Position numbers and translations under genes: made by a program
Shown: one piece after another, positions 17,646 to 25,481 of the stretch
How the letters are laid out: the number at the start of each line of letters is the position of its first letter
Position numbering within the stretch: the stretch's first letter is position 1
Notes under the pieces: generated by a model
Databases searched by the model: none
The model's input: the letters and a program-made list of their open reading frames with translations, nothing else
Told to the model about the DNA's origin: nothing
NCBI GenBank assembly: GCA_028277445.1
Contig: JANQGG010000015.1
Location: forward strand, 1 to 64,000
DNA: 64,000 nucleotides
Direction of reading: 5' to 3'
Origin: Chloroherpetonaceae bacterium
GTDB lineage: Bacteria; Bacteroidota; Chlorobiia; Chlorobiales; Chloroherpetonaceae

Positions 17646-17993
17646 TTGTTACTATTATGTGATTCATTTCCGATACAATGTTTTACACCAAACTGTGGGA
17701 GAATCCATGAAAGCTGCACAAGAAAAACACACCAGGTTGTATCGGTTGACAAGGTCGCTTGTGATAATGCCATTTCGTGGTTAGAACCCACCTCATTGTG
17801 CAGTTTGTATCGCGATGAATGCTATCGAATGAATGAAAAGAATTCTCACAAGTTGCTTGAAGACGTGTCCAAAGAGGGCATGTGCGATAGTTGCCCGATA
17901 TTACGGCTTTATGAAGGGCAATTGGGGTGGTCGTGCAGGTTGGAAGAACTCAAGAAGTACAACACTTTCCTGAAAAGCGTGCCTAAGGATTAA
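17646..17993 (+). CDS. possible small cysteine-rich protein (uncertain)
   Basis: Open frame of up to 115 codons from a TTG, divergent from soxY. The last 75 residues look protein-like: paired cysteines in CSLYRDECY, CDSCP and SCRLEEL and a hydrophilic helical C-terminus. This could bind a metal or Fe-S cluster. The first 25 residues look poor, so the true start is probably further in; an ATG at about 17830 gives only 54 residues. A different frame has an ATG at 17708, so a frameshift is also conceivable. Not assigned to any family. Confidence 0.35.
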   Translation: MLLLCDSFPIQCFTPNCGRIHESCTRKTHQVVSVDKVACDNAISWLEPTSLCSLYRDECYRMNEKNSHKLLEDVSKEGMCDSCPILRLYEGQLGWSCRLEELKKYNTFLKSVPKD

Positions 17994-18134
17994 CCGATTT
18001 TTTACAAAGGATTATAAATGAAGTTTTAACAAGGGATTGATGGGGATGCATTACAAATGAAAAAAGTCTGAATCATGATTTAAGGATTTATAGGATCATG
18101 TTTAACAGTTTACTCTTTATTGGGCGCAGTTATT

Positions 18135-18857
18135 TTATCCATAAGTAAGAATTTTATCTAACTCTAGCAATATACTTTTAACTTCTTCTCCATCAATTTC
18201 TTTTAACAAAGAAAACTGCATTTTTCTTTTTGTATCATATGTTTTGACAAATTGATTTGATCTTACTTTTGGTGAATGTACAACTCCAATGAGGTTATCA
18301 TTTTCAAAAAAGAAAATAAATGTATAATCAATACTTAACTCACCTATTTCAAGAACTGAAATACTTTTATATTTCAAAATTTTTTTGTTTTTTTGAACTG
18401 ATCTATATTTTGATGGTGTAAATGTATTACTAACATAATTATACGATATAGTTGTATTTTTTAGCAAATCATCAATCTCTTGTTGGTTATTTTTGTGATT
18501 TACAATATTGTTTTTGTGGGTATAGCCATACAAGATACAATATGTATATTTACCTTCATCTGATATTTCTAATACTTTTAACTTTTTTAAAACTTTACCG
18601 ATTGGATTGTTATTTTCGTTATATATAATCGATCCACTTTTTATTTCTTCATTCTCGAGGTCATTATTCGTGATATGACAAGGGATTTTGATTTTATACC
18701 AATCTTTTTCTTGTTTGATGACCTTCACTTCAGCATTGCTTTCAAGAGAAAATATCAAGGTGCCATTAACACTTTCTCTAATGTTTGCAGGACCATCAAT
18801 ATTTCCGGCAAAAAAATTACAAATTACAAACAGAATGATTATAAAATATATCTTCAT
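18135..18857 (-). CDS. secreted hypothetical protein with SH3-like domain
   Basis: 240 residues of unknown function. The ATG at 18857 gives a clean signal peptide (KIYFIIILFVICNFFA); the frame is open 10 codons further, into the attC site, which is unlikely to be coding. Residues about 21-60 resemble a bacterial SH3 domain (GPANIRES, then GTLIFSLESNAEVKVI and DWYKIKI). The rest is not recognised. Very AT-rich. It lies 24 bases after the GTTGGGC end of the attC site, the position of a gene in an integron cassette. No attC is evident after its stop. The 141 bases 17994-18134 hold no assigned gene. Confidence 0.65.
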   Translation of the reverse strand: MKIYFIIILFVICNFFAGNIDGPANIRESVNGTLIFSLESNAEVKVIKQEKDWYKIKIPCHITNNDLENEEIKSGSIIYNENNNPIGKVLKKLKVLEISDEGKYTYCILYGYTHKNNIVNHKNNQQEIDDLLKNTTISYNYVSNTFTPSKYRSVQKNKKILKYKSISVLEIGELSIDYTFIFFFENDNLIGVVHSPKVRSNQFVKTYDTKRKMQFSLLKEIDGEEVKSILLELDKILTYG

Positions 18858-18881
18858 GTTTATTCGCCAATAAAATATTGT

Positions 18882-19012
18882 GCCCAACGATTCAGGCTAT
18901 GGGCATTGGCGGACTCAGAGTGACTTTCCGTCCGCAAGGACGAAGAAAGTCAGCGTGAATCGGTCACACAAGCAACCACAATCACCGTCATTGCCTATAG
19001 ACAATGTTACAG
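18882..19012 (-). other. integron-type attC recombination site
   Basis: A 131-base imperfect palindrome. On the minus strand it begins with CTGTAAC and ends with GTTGGGC, matching the attC ends RYYYAAC/GTTRRRY (R' exactly, R'' loosely). The outer arms (plus 18884-18912 and 18985-19009) pair through AAC, ATT, CTAT, GGCA, TG and CGG, with unpaired extra bases on one arm, as in functional attC sites. The centre folds on its own: GACTTTC/GAAAGTC and CGTCC/GGACG around a GCAA loop (18922-18951). The methyltransferase stop codon TAA lies inside the CTGTAAC end, typical for cassettes. Confidence 0.75.
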
Positions 19013-19720
19013 GGTGTTTTTCTTTTTTCCAACAATTAATAAATATGGTGGGATATCCTTATTAAAATAACTTTGCTCAAACGATACATCAGGCAGTTCA
19101 TACACCTCTGTGATTTCAAATCCTGATTTTATTAATAAATTCAATGTAGTAGAAAAGGTCCAATGAAAGTCATGAAACGAGGTGTTTTTATTACTTACAG
19201 GATCACGTAATGTTACTTTGAACTTTTTTCCCTCATTAATATAATTGAAATTCTCATCATCTAAATACGATGTATGGAACGAACTGAAGTTATATTGTCT
19301 AAAACATGGATGGGTAACACCAATGAGTATTTGCCCGTCATTTTTTAATAAGCTATAAATCTTACTTAACTCTTTAATAATTGTCTCTTTATTTGGAATT
19401 GTCATTAATACGAGACTTAGAATTACAATTTCAAAATTGTTTTCGGGAATTTTATTTACATCATAATAAATATTTATATCTTTTTCTTGAAGATTTTGTT
19501 TTGCCAGATTTAATATTTTTGAACTAATATCATAAATAGAGATATTAATTTTATCATTTAGTCCATGTATAAGAGAGCTATCACCACATCCGTAATCTAA
19601 TAATGAATTTGGTGTGGCTTCTTCTATTATCTGACGAATCTTAGGGTGTAAAATGTATTTCCTAGATTCGTTTTCAATTCCTGAATATTTTTCAGGATGA
19701 TATAACCAAATTGAATCCAC
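19007..19720 (-). CDS. class I SAM-dependent methyltransferase
   Basis: 237 residues. SAM-binding motif I is LLDYGCGDSSL (about residues 40-50), followed by ISIYDISSKIL, VILSLVLMTIP and a long C-terminal half with GVTHPCF and DFHWTFSTTLNLLIKSGF, as in small-molecule methyltransferases. Substrate unknown. The GTG start overlaps the substrate-binding protein stop (TAGTG), so it is translated as the last gene of the ABC transporter unit. Its stop codon lies within the attC site. AT-rich like its neighbours. Confidence 0.8.
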   Translation of the reverse strand: MDSIWLYHPEKYSGIENESRKYILHPKIRQIIEEATPNSLLDYGCGDSSLIHGLNDKINISIYDISSKILNLAKQNLQEKDINIYYDVNKIPENNFEIVILSLVLMTIPNKETIIKELSKIYSLLKNDGQILIGVTHPCFRQYNFSSFHTSYLDDENFNYINEGKKFKVTLRDPVSNKNTSFHDFHWTFSTTLNLLIKSGFEITEVYELPDVSFEQSYFNKDIPPYLLIVGKKKNTL

Positions 19721-20709
19721 TATTTTAAAATTATTATTGAACTGTTTAAATCAATGTCCTTATCAAGAAGTTTTGCCTCTTTTAATGTTTGTATTGTTGA
19801 TTCCCATGCTGTTTTCTCCATATGACCAGGGGGAACTTTTTTCCCGTACATATTTGTAACAAAATCTAAAGTCCTATTTACAACACCAGAAATATATTCC
19901 TCTTCACCTTTAACGTATTTCATTACAATTGATATTGCTCTTTTTGGATCTTTAATAGCTTCTACCCAACCTTCATGAAGACCACTAACAATAGCATTTA
20001 CTTCTGTTTCACAATTAATAAGTTTTTCTTTGTGAGTAATGATTACATTTCCATACAATTCAATTTTCCCATTCTCTTTTTTTGCAGGGTCAATTTCAAC
20101 AACATTAATTCCATGAGTAACCCTAGCCTTAACAGGTTCTTCGTTTAAATAGACAGGATAAATTGAATTTTCTTTAGTTAGAAAATATGAAAAATCAAAA
20201 CTTACAGAAGCTGGTTTTATGTTGATTTCTTTTCTTTCTAACATTAATGCAAGAATTGCGCTTATCTCAGTTCCAGCTTTGTCCCCAAGTTCAACGTCAT
20301 CTCGATTCTTACAATCCTCAATTTTATTAATATTTAATTTAGGTCTCACAATCCAGCCAACTGGATTTCTTTGGAAATCGACAGAAATAATTGTTATCGG
20401 AGCTCCAATAGAGATTGCAATTAGGGCTTTGTCAGCACCAACTACGGCGTAATCAACTTTCTTTGAAGAAACCATTGCAATTGGGTCAATTCCAATTCCC
20501 CCTTCATTTAGTTTAACATTTAGCTTTCTTATTTTCCAGTTTTTTTCAAAAGCTAAATATTCTCCAGTAAATGTTGGATCATTAAACCAATTTAATTGAA
20601 ATATCAATTCATCTTTACATGGCTCTCTTTGTTTTGCGTCTTTCGACTTGTTTTCACCGTTACAACCAATTAAGAAAATGATGAGTGAAATAAAAAGTAG
20701 GCGTTTCAT
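19720..20709 (-). CDS. ABC transporter substrate-binding lipoprotein, NMT1/ThiY-like
   Basis: 329 residues. Lipoprotein signal (MKRLLFISLIIFLIGC, Cys at 16). The mature part begins ELIFQLNWFNDPTFTGEYLA, close to the LxWxPNxxHxGxYxA region of NMT1/THI5-like pyrimidine-binding proteins, then GGIGIDPIAMV and DYAVVGADKAL. Predicted to capture a small, possibly aromatic, compound such as a thiamine precursor or a related pyrimidine or sulfonate. ATGA overlap with the permease gene. The ligand cannot be decided from sequence. Confidence 0.82.
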   Translation of the reverse strand: MKRLLFISLIIFLIGCNGENKSKDAKQREPCKDELIFQLNWFNDPTFTGEYLAFEKNWKIRKLNVKLNEGGIGIDPIAMVSSKKVDYAVVGADKALIAISIGAPITIISVDFQRNPVGWIVRPKLNINKIEDCKNRDDVELGDKAGTEISAILALMLERKEINIKPASVSFDFSYFLTKENSIYPVYLNEEPVKARVTHGINVVEIDPAKKENGKIELYGNVIITHKEKLINCETEVNAIVSGLHEGWVEAIKDPKRAISIVMKYVKGEEEYISGVVNRTLDFVTNMYGKKVPPGHMEKTAWESTIQTLKEAKLLDKDIDLNSSIIILK

Positions 20710-21470
20710 GATTTTGTATTTTTATTTTTTACTAATTCTTCAAAAATTATTCCTGATGTAAAAACTAAAGTCATCATTAGCGCCATTACAACATAGACTT
20801 TAGCAAAATTGTGTTCAATATTTAAACCTATTTTTAATTCAGAGCCAAGTCCATAGTAATTATTGTTAACCCCGCCGCCTATCATATATTCTCCCATTGT
20901 AATACCAATAAAAGTTAAAGGTACACTTTGTGTTAGGGGTATAACAAGGTTTTTCCAAACTTCATTCTTTCGAAAATACCAGAATTCTTGACACTTGGTA
21001 AGATTAAATGAGGCAACCATATTTAAAATTCTATCATCTTTTTCAATAGATTTTCTATATGTAAAAGATAATACTGGGAACATACCTAGAAAAACACCAT
21101 TAATTAAAATGTATAGTAATTCCTGATTTGATGGAAGCAATACATGAAGTAATACAGCTACCGCAATTAAGGGTATTGACCAAACGAATTTCATAGTAGT
21201 TTCAAAAAATCCTAACCATTTCTCCTTATATCCGATAAAGATACCTAGCGGAAAACCAATGACTAAAGAAATTAATATTGCAATTGTTCCAACCCATAAA
21301 GTTGTCCAAAGTGAAAAAAGATAATGGTTAATATTATCCCATAACTCTTTGACCATTTGTTGCCAAGATGAAAACACAAATGGTTCTAAGCCAATCCATT
21401 GTAATAGCTGTGGGATTGAAACTAGTCCTAATAAACTTAGGAAAGTAAAAATGTGCTTTAACTTTTTCAT
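20706..21470 (-). CDS. ABC transporter permease, ThiX/SsuC-like
   Basis: 254 residues with about six hydrophobic segments. The cytoplasmic coupling loop region is around residues 150-190 (RILNMVASFNLTKCQEFWYF), where permeases of this family carry the EAA motif; here the motif is diverged. VPLTFIGITMGEYMIGG downstream fits BPD_transp_1 permeases of the taurine/thiamine-precursor group. Lies between the ATPase (8-base gap) and the binding lipoprotein (4-base overlap). Confidence 0.8.
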   Translation of the reverse strand: MKKLKHIFTFLSLLGLVSIPQLLQWIGLEPFVFSSWQQMVKELWDNINHYLFSLWTTLWVGTIAILISLVIGFPLGIFIGYKEKWLGFFETTMKFVWSIPLIAVAVLLHVLLPSNQELLYILINGVFLGMFPVLSFTYRKSIEKDDRILNMVASFNLTKCQEFWYFRKNEVWKNLVIPLTQSVPLTFIGITMGEYMIGGGVNNNYYGLGSELKIGLNIEHNFAKVYVVMALMMTLVFTSGIIFEELVKNKNTKS

Positions 21471-21478
21471 AATGACAA

Positions 21479-22186
21479 TTATATTATTGAAACATAGTTA
21501 ATACCATTCTGATGCTCTTTCATTCCAATATTTACTATTTGTGAATCAAAGTGTTCGATGTCAGATTTTCGATGGCTTGTAATAATGTAAAGACATTCAT
21601 TGAAATTTGATTTTAAAATGTCAATATATTTTTTTGCTAGGCTTTCATTCATATTTGAAAAACACTCATCAATAATTACCAATTCTGGTTTCGATAAAAA
21701 TACCCTAGCAATATTTACAATTTGTCTTTGTCCTCCAGATAATTCATGCATATTGGCATTAATAAGATGTTCAAGTTCAAATAGTTCAATGAAATCATTT
21801 TTGTTTTCTGTTGTCCACTTTTCTTTTATCCATTTTAACGGAAAGAATAGGTTTTCTTTTACACTTTTTGAATTATCAAAATATGGTACTTGAGTAGCAA
21901 AGCCAAAATTTGGTTTAATCTTATTATTTTGGATATCAATGTGTGTCAATGTATTTCCATTTATAACATGCTGACATTCGAATTGCAACTGACTTTCATG
22001 ATGCCAAAGATCAATATAAGTTCTGAAAAGGCTTTTGAATATTGAAGTTTTTCCAATACCTGATTCTCCAGTAATTGCAATGGAATTTTTGTCAGTATTA
22101 AGATTAAACTCTACATTTTCTATATTTAGGACTCTTTTCTTACTATTGATACGTAATTTGTTTAGTCCAAAAGTTAGTTTATCCAT
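21479..22186 (-). CDS. ABC transporter ATP-binding protein
   Basis: 235 residues. Walker A GESGIGKTS, Q-loop near FGFATQVPYF, signature LSGGQRQ, Walker B LVIIDE and switch His in ITSHRKSD are all present, so the ATPase should be active. ATG at 22186 (MDKLTFGLNKL) is preferred; the open frame begins 10 codons earlier with TTG. First gene of a coupled four-gene unit: ATPase, permease, binding lipoprotein, methyltransferase. The stretch just upstream holds a degenerate attC-like end. Confidence 0.85.
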   Translation of the reverse strand: MDKLTFGLNKLRINSKKRVLNIENVEFNLNTDKNSIAITGESGIGKTSIFKSLFRTYIDLWHHESQLQFECQHVINGNTLTHIDIQNNKIKPNFGFATQVPYFDNSKSVKENLFFPLKWIKEKWTTENKNDFIELFELEHLINANMHELSGGQRQIVNIARVFLSKPELVIIDECFSNMNESLAKKYIDILKSNFNECLYIITSHRKSDIEHFDSQIVNIGMKEHQNGINYVSII

Positions 22187-22222
22187 GTTATTGCTTTTCT
22201 TGTTATCCTCATGCAAATGCTC

Positions 22223-22285
22223 GCTAACGATTGTGTATAGCTATTGTTATTTGTACCGCCAAATTGGTCGCATAAGAACAATTGA
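22223..22285 (-). other. degenerate attC-like site (partial)
   Basis: On the minus strand a hairpin (plus ATTGTTATTTG at 22243-22253 against CATAAGAACAAT at 22271-22282) is followed by CTATACACAATCGTTAGCG, which resembles the right end (L'-R') of an attC site. It lies 37 bases before the ATPase gene start, where the preceding cassette's site would be. The outer left arm is not recognisable. The plus-strand segment AACGATTGTGTATAGCTATTGTT recurs with four differences at 47230-47252. Confidence 0.4.
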
Positions 22286-22416
22286 TATGTCTCAGGGTGA
22301 AATTCTTTGTATATATTTCCGTAATGGTTACAAAAGATTATCTGAAAACAATGAGATTCTGTCTTTCTTTCCTTTCGCACCAAGAATATGAACTTAAAAC
22401 AGGGGACTGAAATAGC

Positions 22417-23706
22417 TTATTCCAAGTACTCCAGCTCCTGCAATCTCCATTTACGACTGCCGTTATCGAAATTTGGCTCGCAATTGACGTAGAGTTGTAA
22501 CTCCTGTGCCAGGCACTCTTCTCCCGATCGGTTGCAGTCACCTTCCAGCACCGCGTTGTTGCCTTTATTACGGAGCATGTATATCTCGTCTTCCGGGGTA
22601 AGCACGATCGACCATAACGCCAGTTGATAAACGTTCCTCGCTCTCAGCATATCTGGTTCTTCGATGGAAACTACATGATATTCGTTGTACTCGTGAACCA
22701 GACCACCCATGGTTGTGAACTTGAACCGGTATGGGGTCCAACCCAGAATTTTCGGACCGGTCATATGTCTGAAGATCGCATTGCATTCATTGTCAGTCGT
22801 GATTTCCCATTTCATATGAATGTTTTGCTGATCAGGAGGGCCCAGAAGGTAAACCGGCGGTTTGAATTTAATCCCCCCGACATCATCATGGAGCGGAGCT
22901 GCAAAATTCGTCATCCCAATCGATGCTTCGCCCTGGTTAAACGTAGTCCTGTTGTCCACTCCGTCCAGAGCGAGACCGCTGTTGATGATTTGCCAGCAAG
23001 AGATCAGTTTGCCTTTGTTTTTAAACAGGTTGTGATAAAGCGTATAGGTTTGTGCTCTGCCCTCTATGAGACGGTCGATCAGGACTTTCGCCATCCGGTC
23101 CATTTCATCCATACGCGGTTTGCGCGGTGTTTCTTCAATTACCTGACAGGCGCGGGTATAGAGGATTTTCAACGCTATAACCGATTCCAGACAACTTCTC
23201 AGGAAGAGAAAGGTAGAACGGCAGAACTCAAGTAGTGAAATACCTTGTTTAGAATATTTTTCCTGAATTAAAAAGGTCTTATACCGGAAGGGCAGCGACA
23301 TATGTTCCGCTACTGTTGTCTGATCAGGATCACCCCCCAGCATGGCCATCTTGAGTTTGGTCAGCAGGCTATCTTGGACACCGGTTTCAATGTCGTTGAC
23401 AGTTTTGCGGAATCTTGTTTTGTGTTCTTGACGCCAGACTTGGCCCGGTTCGGTCAGTATTTTGGCTTGGGAAATAATCTCGTTCGAAACAGTTGCAAAG
23501 CGGTCGATATAGGATTGAACATCCATTAGGTATTGATGTTTGAGTGCCTCATCCAGTCTGTCCAGGACCATATCGAACTTTTGGTCCAGCTTTTTCAACA
23601 ACCCAGCGTAATCCGGTTTTTCTTCCTTGGTTATCTCATCCAGTATCGCTTCTTTCACCTGGGTAAAAATCATGGCGCCGATTGCTGAAGCTGTAAAAAT
23701 TGCCAT
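22417..23706 (-). CDS. helical protein with C-terminal ricin-like beta-trefoil (toxin-like architecture)
   Basis: 429 residues. The start is fixed by a strong AAGGAGG five bases before ATG 23706; the open frame extends 65 codons further but without protein-like sequence. Residues 1-16 are hydrophobic (AIFTASAIGAMIF); residues about 30-230 are predicted mostly helical. From about 230 there are repeated W-x-I/L and Y-x-L-x-N blocks typical of ricin-type trefoils: CWQIINSGLALDG, LALWSIVLTPEDEIYMLRN, SRKWRLQEL. Composition is clearly more GC-rich than its AT-rich neighbours, which suggests separate acquisition. A membrane-active or lectin role is inference only. Confidence 0.6.
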   Translation of the reverse strand: MAIFTASAIGAMIFTQVKEAILDEITKEEKPDYAGLLKKLDQKFDMVLDRLDEALKHQYLMDVQSYIDRFATVSNEIISQAKILTEPGQVWRQEHKTRFRKTVNDIETGVQDSLLTKLKMAMLGGDPDQTTVAEHMSLPFRYKTFLIQEKYSKQGISLLEFCRSTFLFLRSCLESVIALKILYTRACQVIEETPRKPRMDEMDRMAKVLIDRLIEGRAQTYTLYHNLFKNKGKLISCWQIINSGLALDGVDNRTTFNQGEASIGMTNFAAPLHDDVGGIKFKPPVYLLGPPDQQNIHMKWEITTDNECNAIFRHMTGPKILGWTPYRFKFTTMGGLVHEYNEYHVVSIEEPDMLRARNVYQLALWSIVLTPEDEIYMLRNKGNNAVLEGDCNRSGEECLAQELQLYVNCEPNFDNGSRKWRLQELEYLE

Positions 23707-23818
23707 CATATCCTCCTTTGTTTTATAATGAATTCTTAAATTATTGATAGTTAATGGTGGAATTAAGCTGCTGCTGCGGGGAAATAATTTGTTAATTACG
23801 ATACTTTTGAGTGATTCT

Positions 23819-23965
23819 CTAGCTTTCTGGACAAGTAGCACGAACTGTCCATTTACCATTTGGTTGTTTTTCTTTTTCAACAGTACAACCTTCACTTTCA
23901 AAATCTCTTACAATTTCATCAACTTCACTTTCTGGAATGTCCTTTAAAGTTCTAACAATTGACAT
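23819..23965 (-). CDS. 48-residue small protein of unknown function
   Basis: Short frame with a proper ATG, ending in TAG. It starts MSIVRTLKDIPESEVDEIV and ends GKWTVRATCPES. The composition is that of a small folded alpha/beta domain: a charged amphipathic helix (residues 10-25), then two beta strands with Cys at 27 and 45. A weak Shine-Dalgarno (AGAAGAG) precedes it. It lies 23 bases downstream of the lipoprotein gene, so the two are probably co-transcribed. No family recognised. Confidence 0.6.
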   Translation of the reverse strand: MSIVRTLKDIPESEVDEIVRDFESEGCTVEKEKQPNGKWTVRATCPES

Positions 23966-23988
23966 ATCTAATCTCTTCTTTTAATTTT

Positions 23989-24936
23989 CTATTTCACTAA
24001 GTTTAATTCTCTTATCGCTTTTTTTCTTAAATCTTCATACTCTGAAGCTCGAAAAAAGATTGTGATAGAACCTCGACCAGTAGATATTCTGTTGTTTTCC
24101 ATCCAACGTTTTATGTTTTTTTCATTCTCTTTATCAATATTTTCGCCATCTGGTTTCCAATATTTCCTAAGAATATCACCTGAAACAGTCTTTATAAAAG
24201 TTGATATTTGAGATCTTATTTCAGCCTCTTTATTAGGTTGCGCTTGGCGAAAAGCAATTAAATGGGGTGTAATCGTTGTTTCTTCTTCCCATAATTTTGA
24301 TTTAATAGAAGCTAGGGATTGTAATGCAGTTTGTATTGATGTTTGATCAATTTCAGATGTTAAAGGAATTAAATTAGTAACATTTTCAGAATCGATTCCA
24401 ACAACATCTACAGAAATTCCGCCCGAAAGATTTTCTTGGTCAGCTTGCAAACCAATAGCAGAAAGACTTCCGAGATTTAAATTTGATTTTTTTGTTACTA
24501 TAACTGCTTTTATCCTTAATCCAACACCGATACGACCACTCCCAATATAATTACCACTTACATCAAAAACATCTTCTACTCTATATTTCATGTAATCCAT
24601 TATTACTTGATAACTACCTTCTTCAGCACTAATTGAAGCGCCTAGATAACTTATTTTTCCAGAAACCTCATTTTTACTTACTGAACTCTGAGCCGATTGG
24701 AGCGGGAGTAATGATCTTTTTGATTTTGAATTTAATGATTTCCAAAAAACTTCAGTTACACCATTTATTTCACTATCAAAAATTTTCACTTTTGAAACAG
24801 GGATAGGATCAACAGGTTGATAACCCAAAAATTTTTCTGATGTGATTTTATTAACTGGTAAGGATGCACAACCAAAGAAAAGTAAAACTATCAATACCAA
24901 AGAAAAATATATGTCCCTTTTCATTTTTTTCTTCAA
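23989..24936 (-). CDS. hypothetical lipoprotein
   Basis: 315 residues. Lys/Arg-rich start, hydrophobic segment and lipobox (LFFGC, Cys near 23) indicate lipidation and export. A central stretch (VFDVSGNYIGSGRIGVGLRIKAVI) is strongly beta-forming, and the C-terminal third is helical and charged. No family is recognised. AT-rich, belonging to the accessory region. Downstream is the 48-residue gene; upstream is a long non-coding stretch. Confidence 0.65.
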   Translation of the reverse strand: MKKKMKRDIYFSLVLIVLLFFGCASLPVNKITSEKFLGYQPVDPIPVSKVKIFDSEINGVTEVFWKSLNSKSKRSLLPLQSAQSSVSKNEVSGKISYLGASISAEEGSYQVIMDYMKYRVEDVFDVSGNYIGSGRIGVGLRIKAVIVTKKSNLNLGSLSAIGLQADQENLSGGISVDVVGIDSENVTNLIPLTSEIDQTSIQTALQSLASIKSKLWEEETTITPHLIAFRQAQPNKEAEIRSQISTFIKTVSGDILRKYWKPDGENIDKENEKNIKRWMENNRISTGRGSITIFFRASEYEDLRKKAIRELNLVK

Positions 24937-25481
24937 TTTTTTAAAAGCTAATAATAATTAGATGGCTTATGCATAAGACGCCGGGTCCTTGTTTTGTGCC
25001 CTTATATGAAACAATTTACCTCAAAGAAGAAACAGATTTGACTCCTTTATTATCGGCTACTTAGGTGATTTTCCATTTATATTTCAGAGTCTTAGATGCA
25101 TCAGCACCAAACCCCTGCTTGCTGCCGTGCAAATTAAGAATAGGTTGGAGGTAATATTCATTTTTTTTGAATTAGGGTTGAGTCCAAAACAATGAACGCC
25201 TAATATTAAATAGAATTAATTGAAATTCAAAAAGGTTTGAAGTGGCTTGTTTTGTTTCAACCATTTCCACTCACGTTAGTTCGCATGAAAATCTAAATGC
25301 GCACTCCTCTAAATCTTATCCCAGAGAGAAAAGACTTTTACAGCTTTGAAATTTTACAGTTAAAAATCTAACTAAGGTTTCTTGCATGCATTGACAAACT
25401 TTCATTAAATTCCTGACAAAGTGATGTCTTTAAACCCCCGAATTAGATTTTAACTCAATGAATCTAGAATTAGGCACGTAA
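24937..25481. other. 545-base non-coding stretch between divergent genes
   Basis: Contains the 12-base palindrome CTTATGCATAAG (24966-24977) within GGCTTATGCATAAGACGCCG, both halves of which recur at 47511-47548. Otherwise AT-rich and stop-laden in all frames, with no RNA gene recognised. It marks the boundary between the accessory block and the RmlD-like gene and must hold promoters in both directions. Confidence 0.5.

Noticed and set aside
17582-17791. Minus-strand open frame upstream of soxY
   Set aside because: Poor composition, no start signal, and overlap with the divergent plus-strand frame; it lies where the sox promoter should be.
18061-18105. Possible short dispersed repeat (GTCTGAATCATGATTTAAGG)
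   Set aside because: It resembles repeats I know from other Bacteroidota genomes, but only one copy is present here and no second copy supports it.
23744-23947. Plus-strand frame of 67 codons
   Set aside because: It is antisense to the 48-residue gene and trefoil gene leader; hydrophobic run is a shadow of AT-rich coding sequence.
25391-25430. TTGACA at 25391 as a -35 box for the RmlD-like gene
   Set aside because: No -10 element at the right distance, and promoters of this phylum often differ from the sigma-70 consensus.
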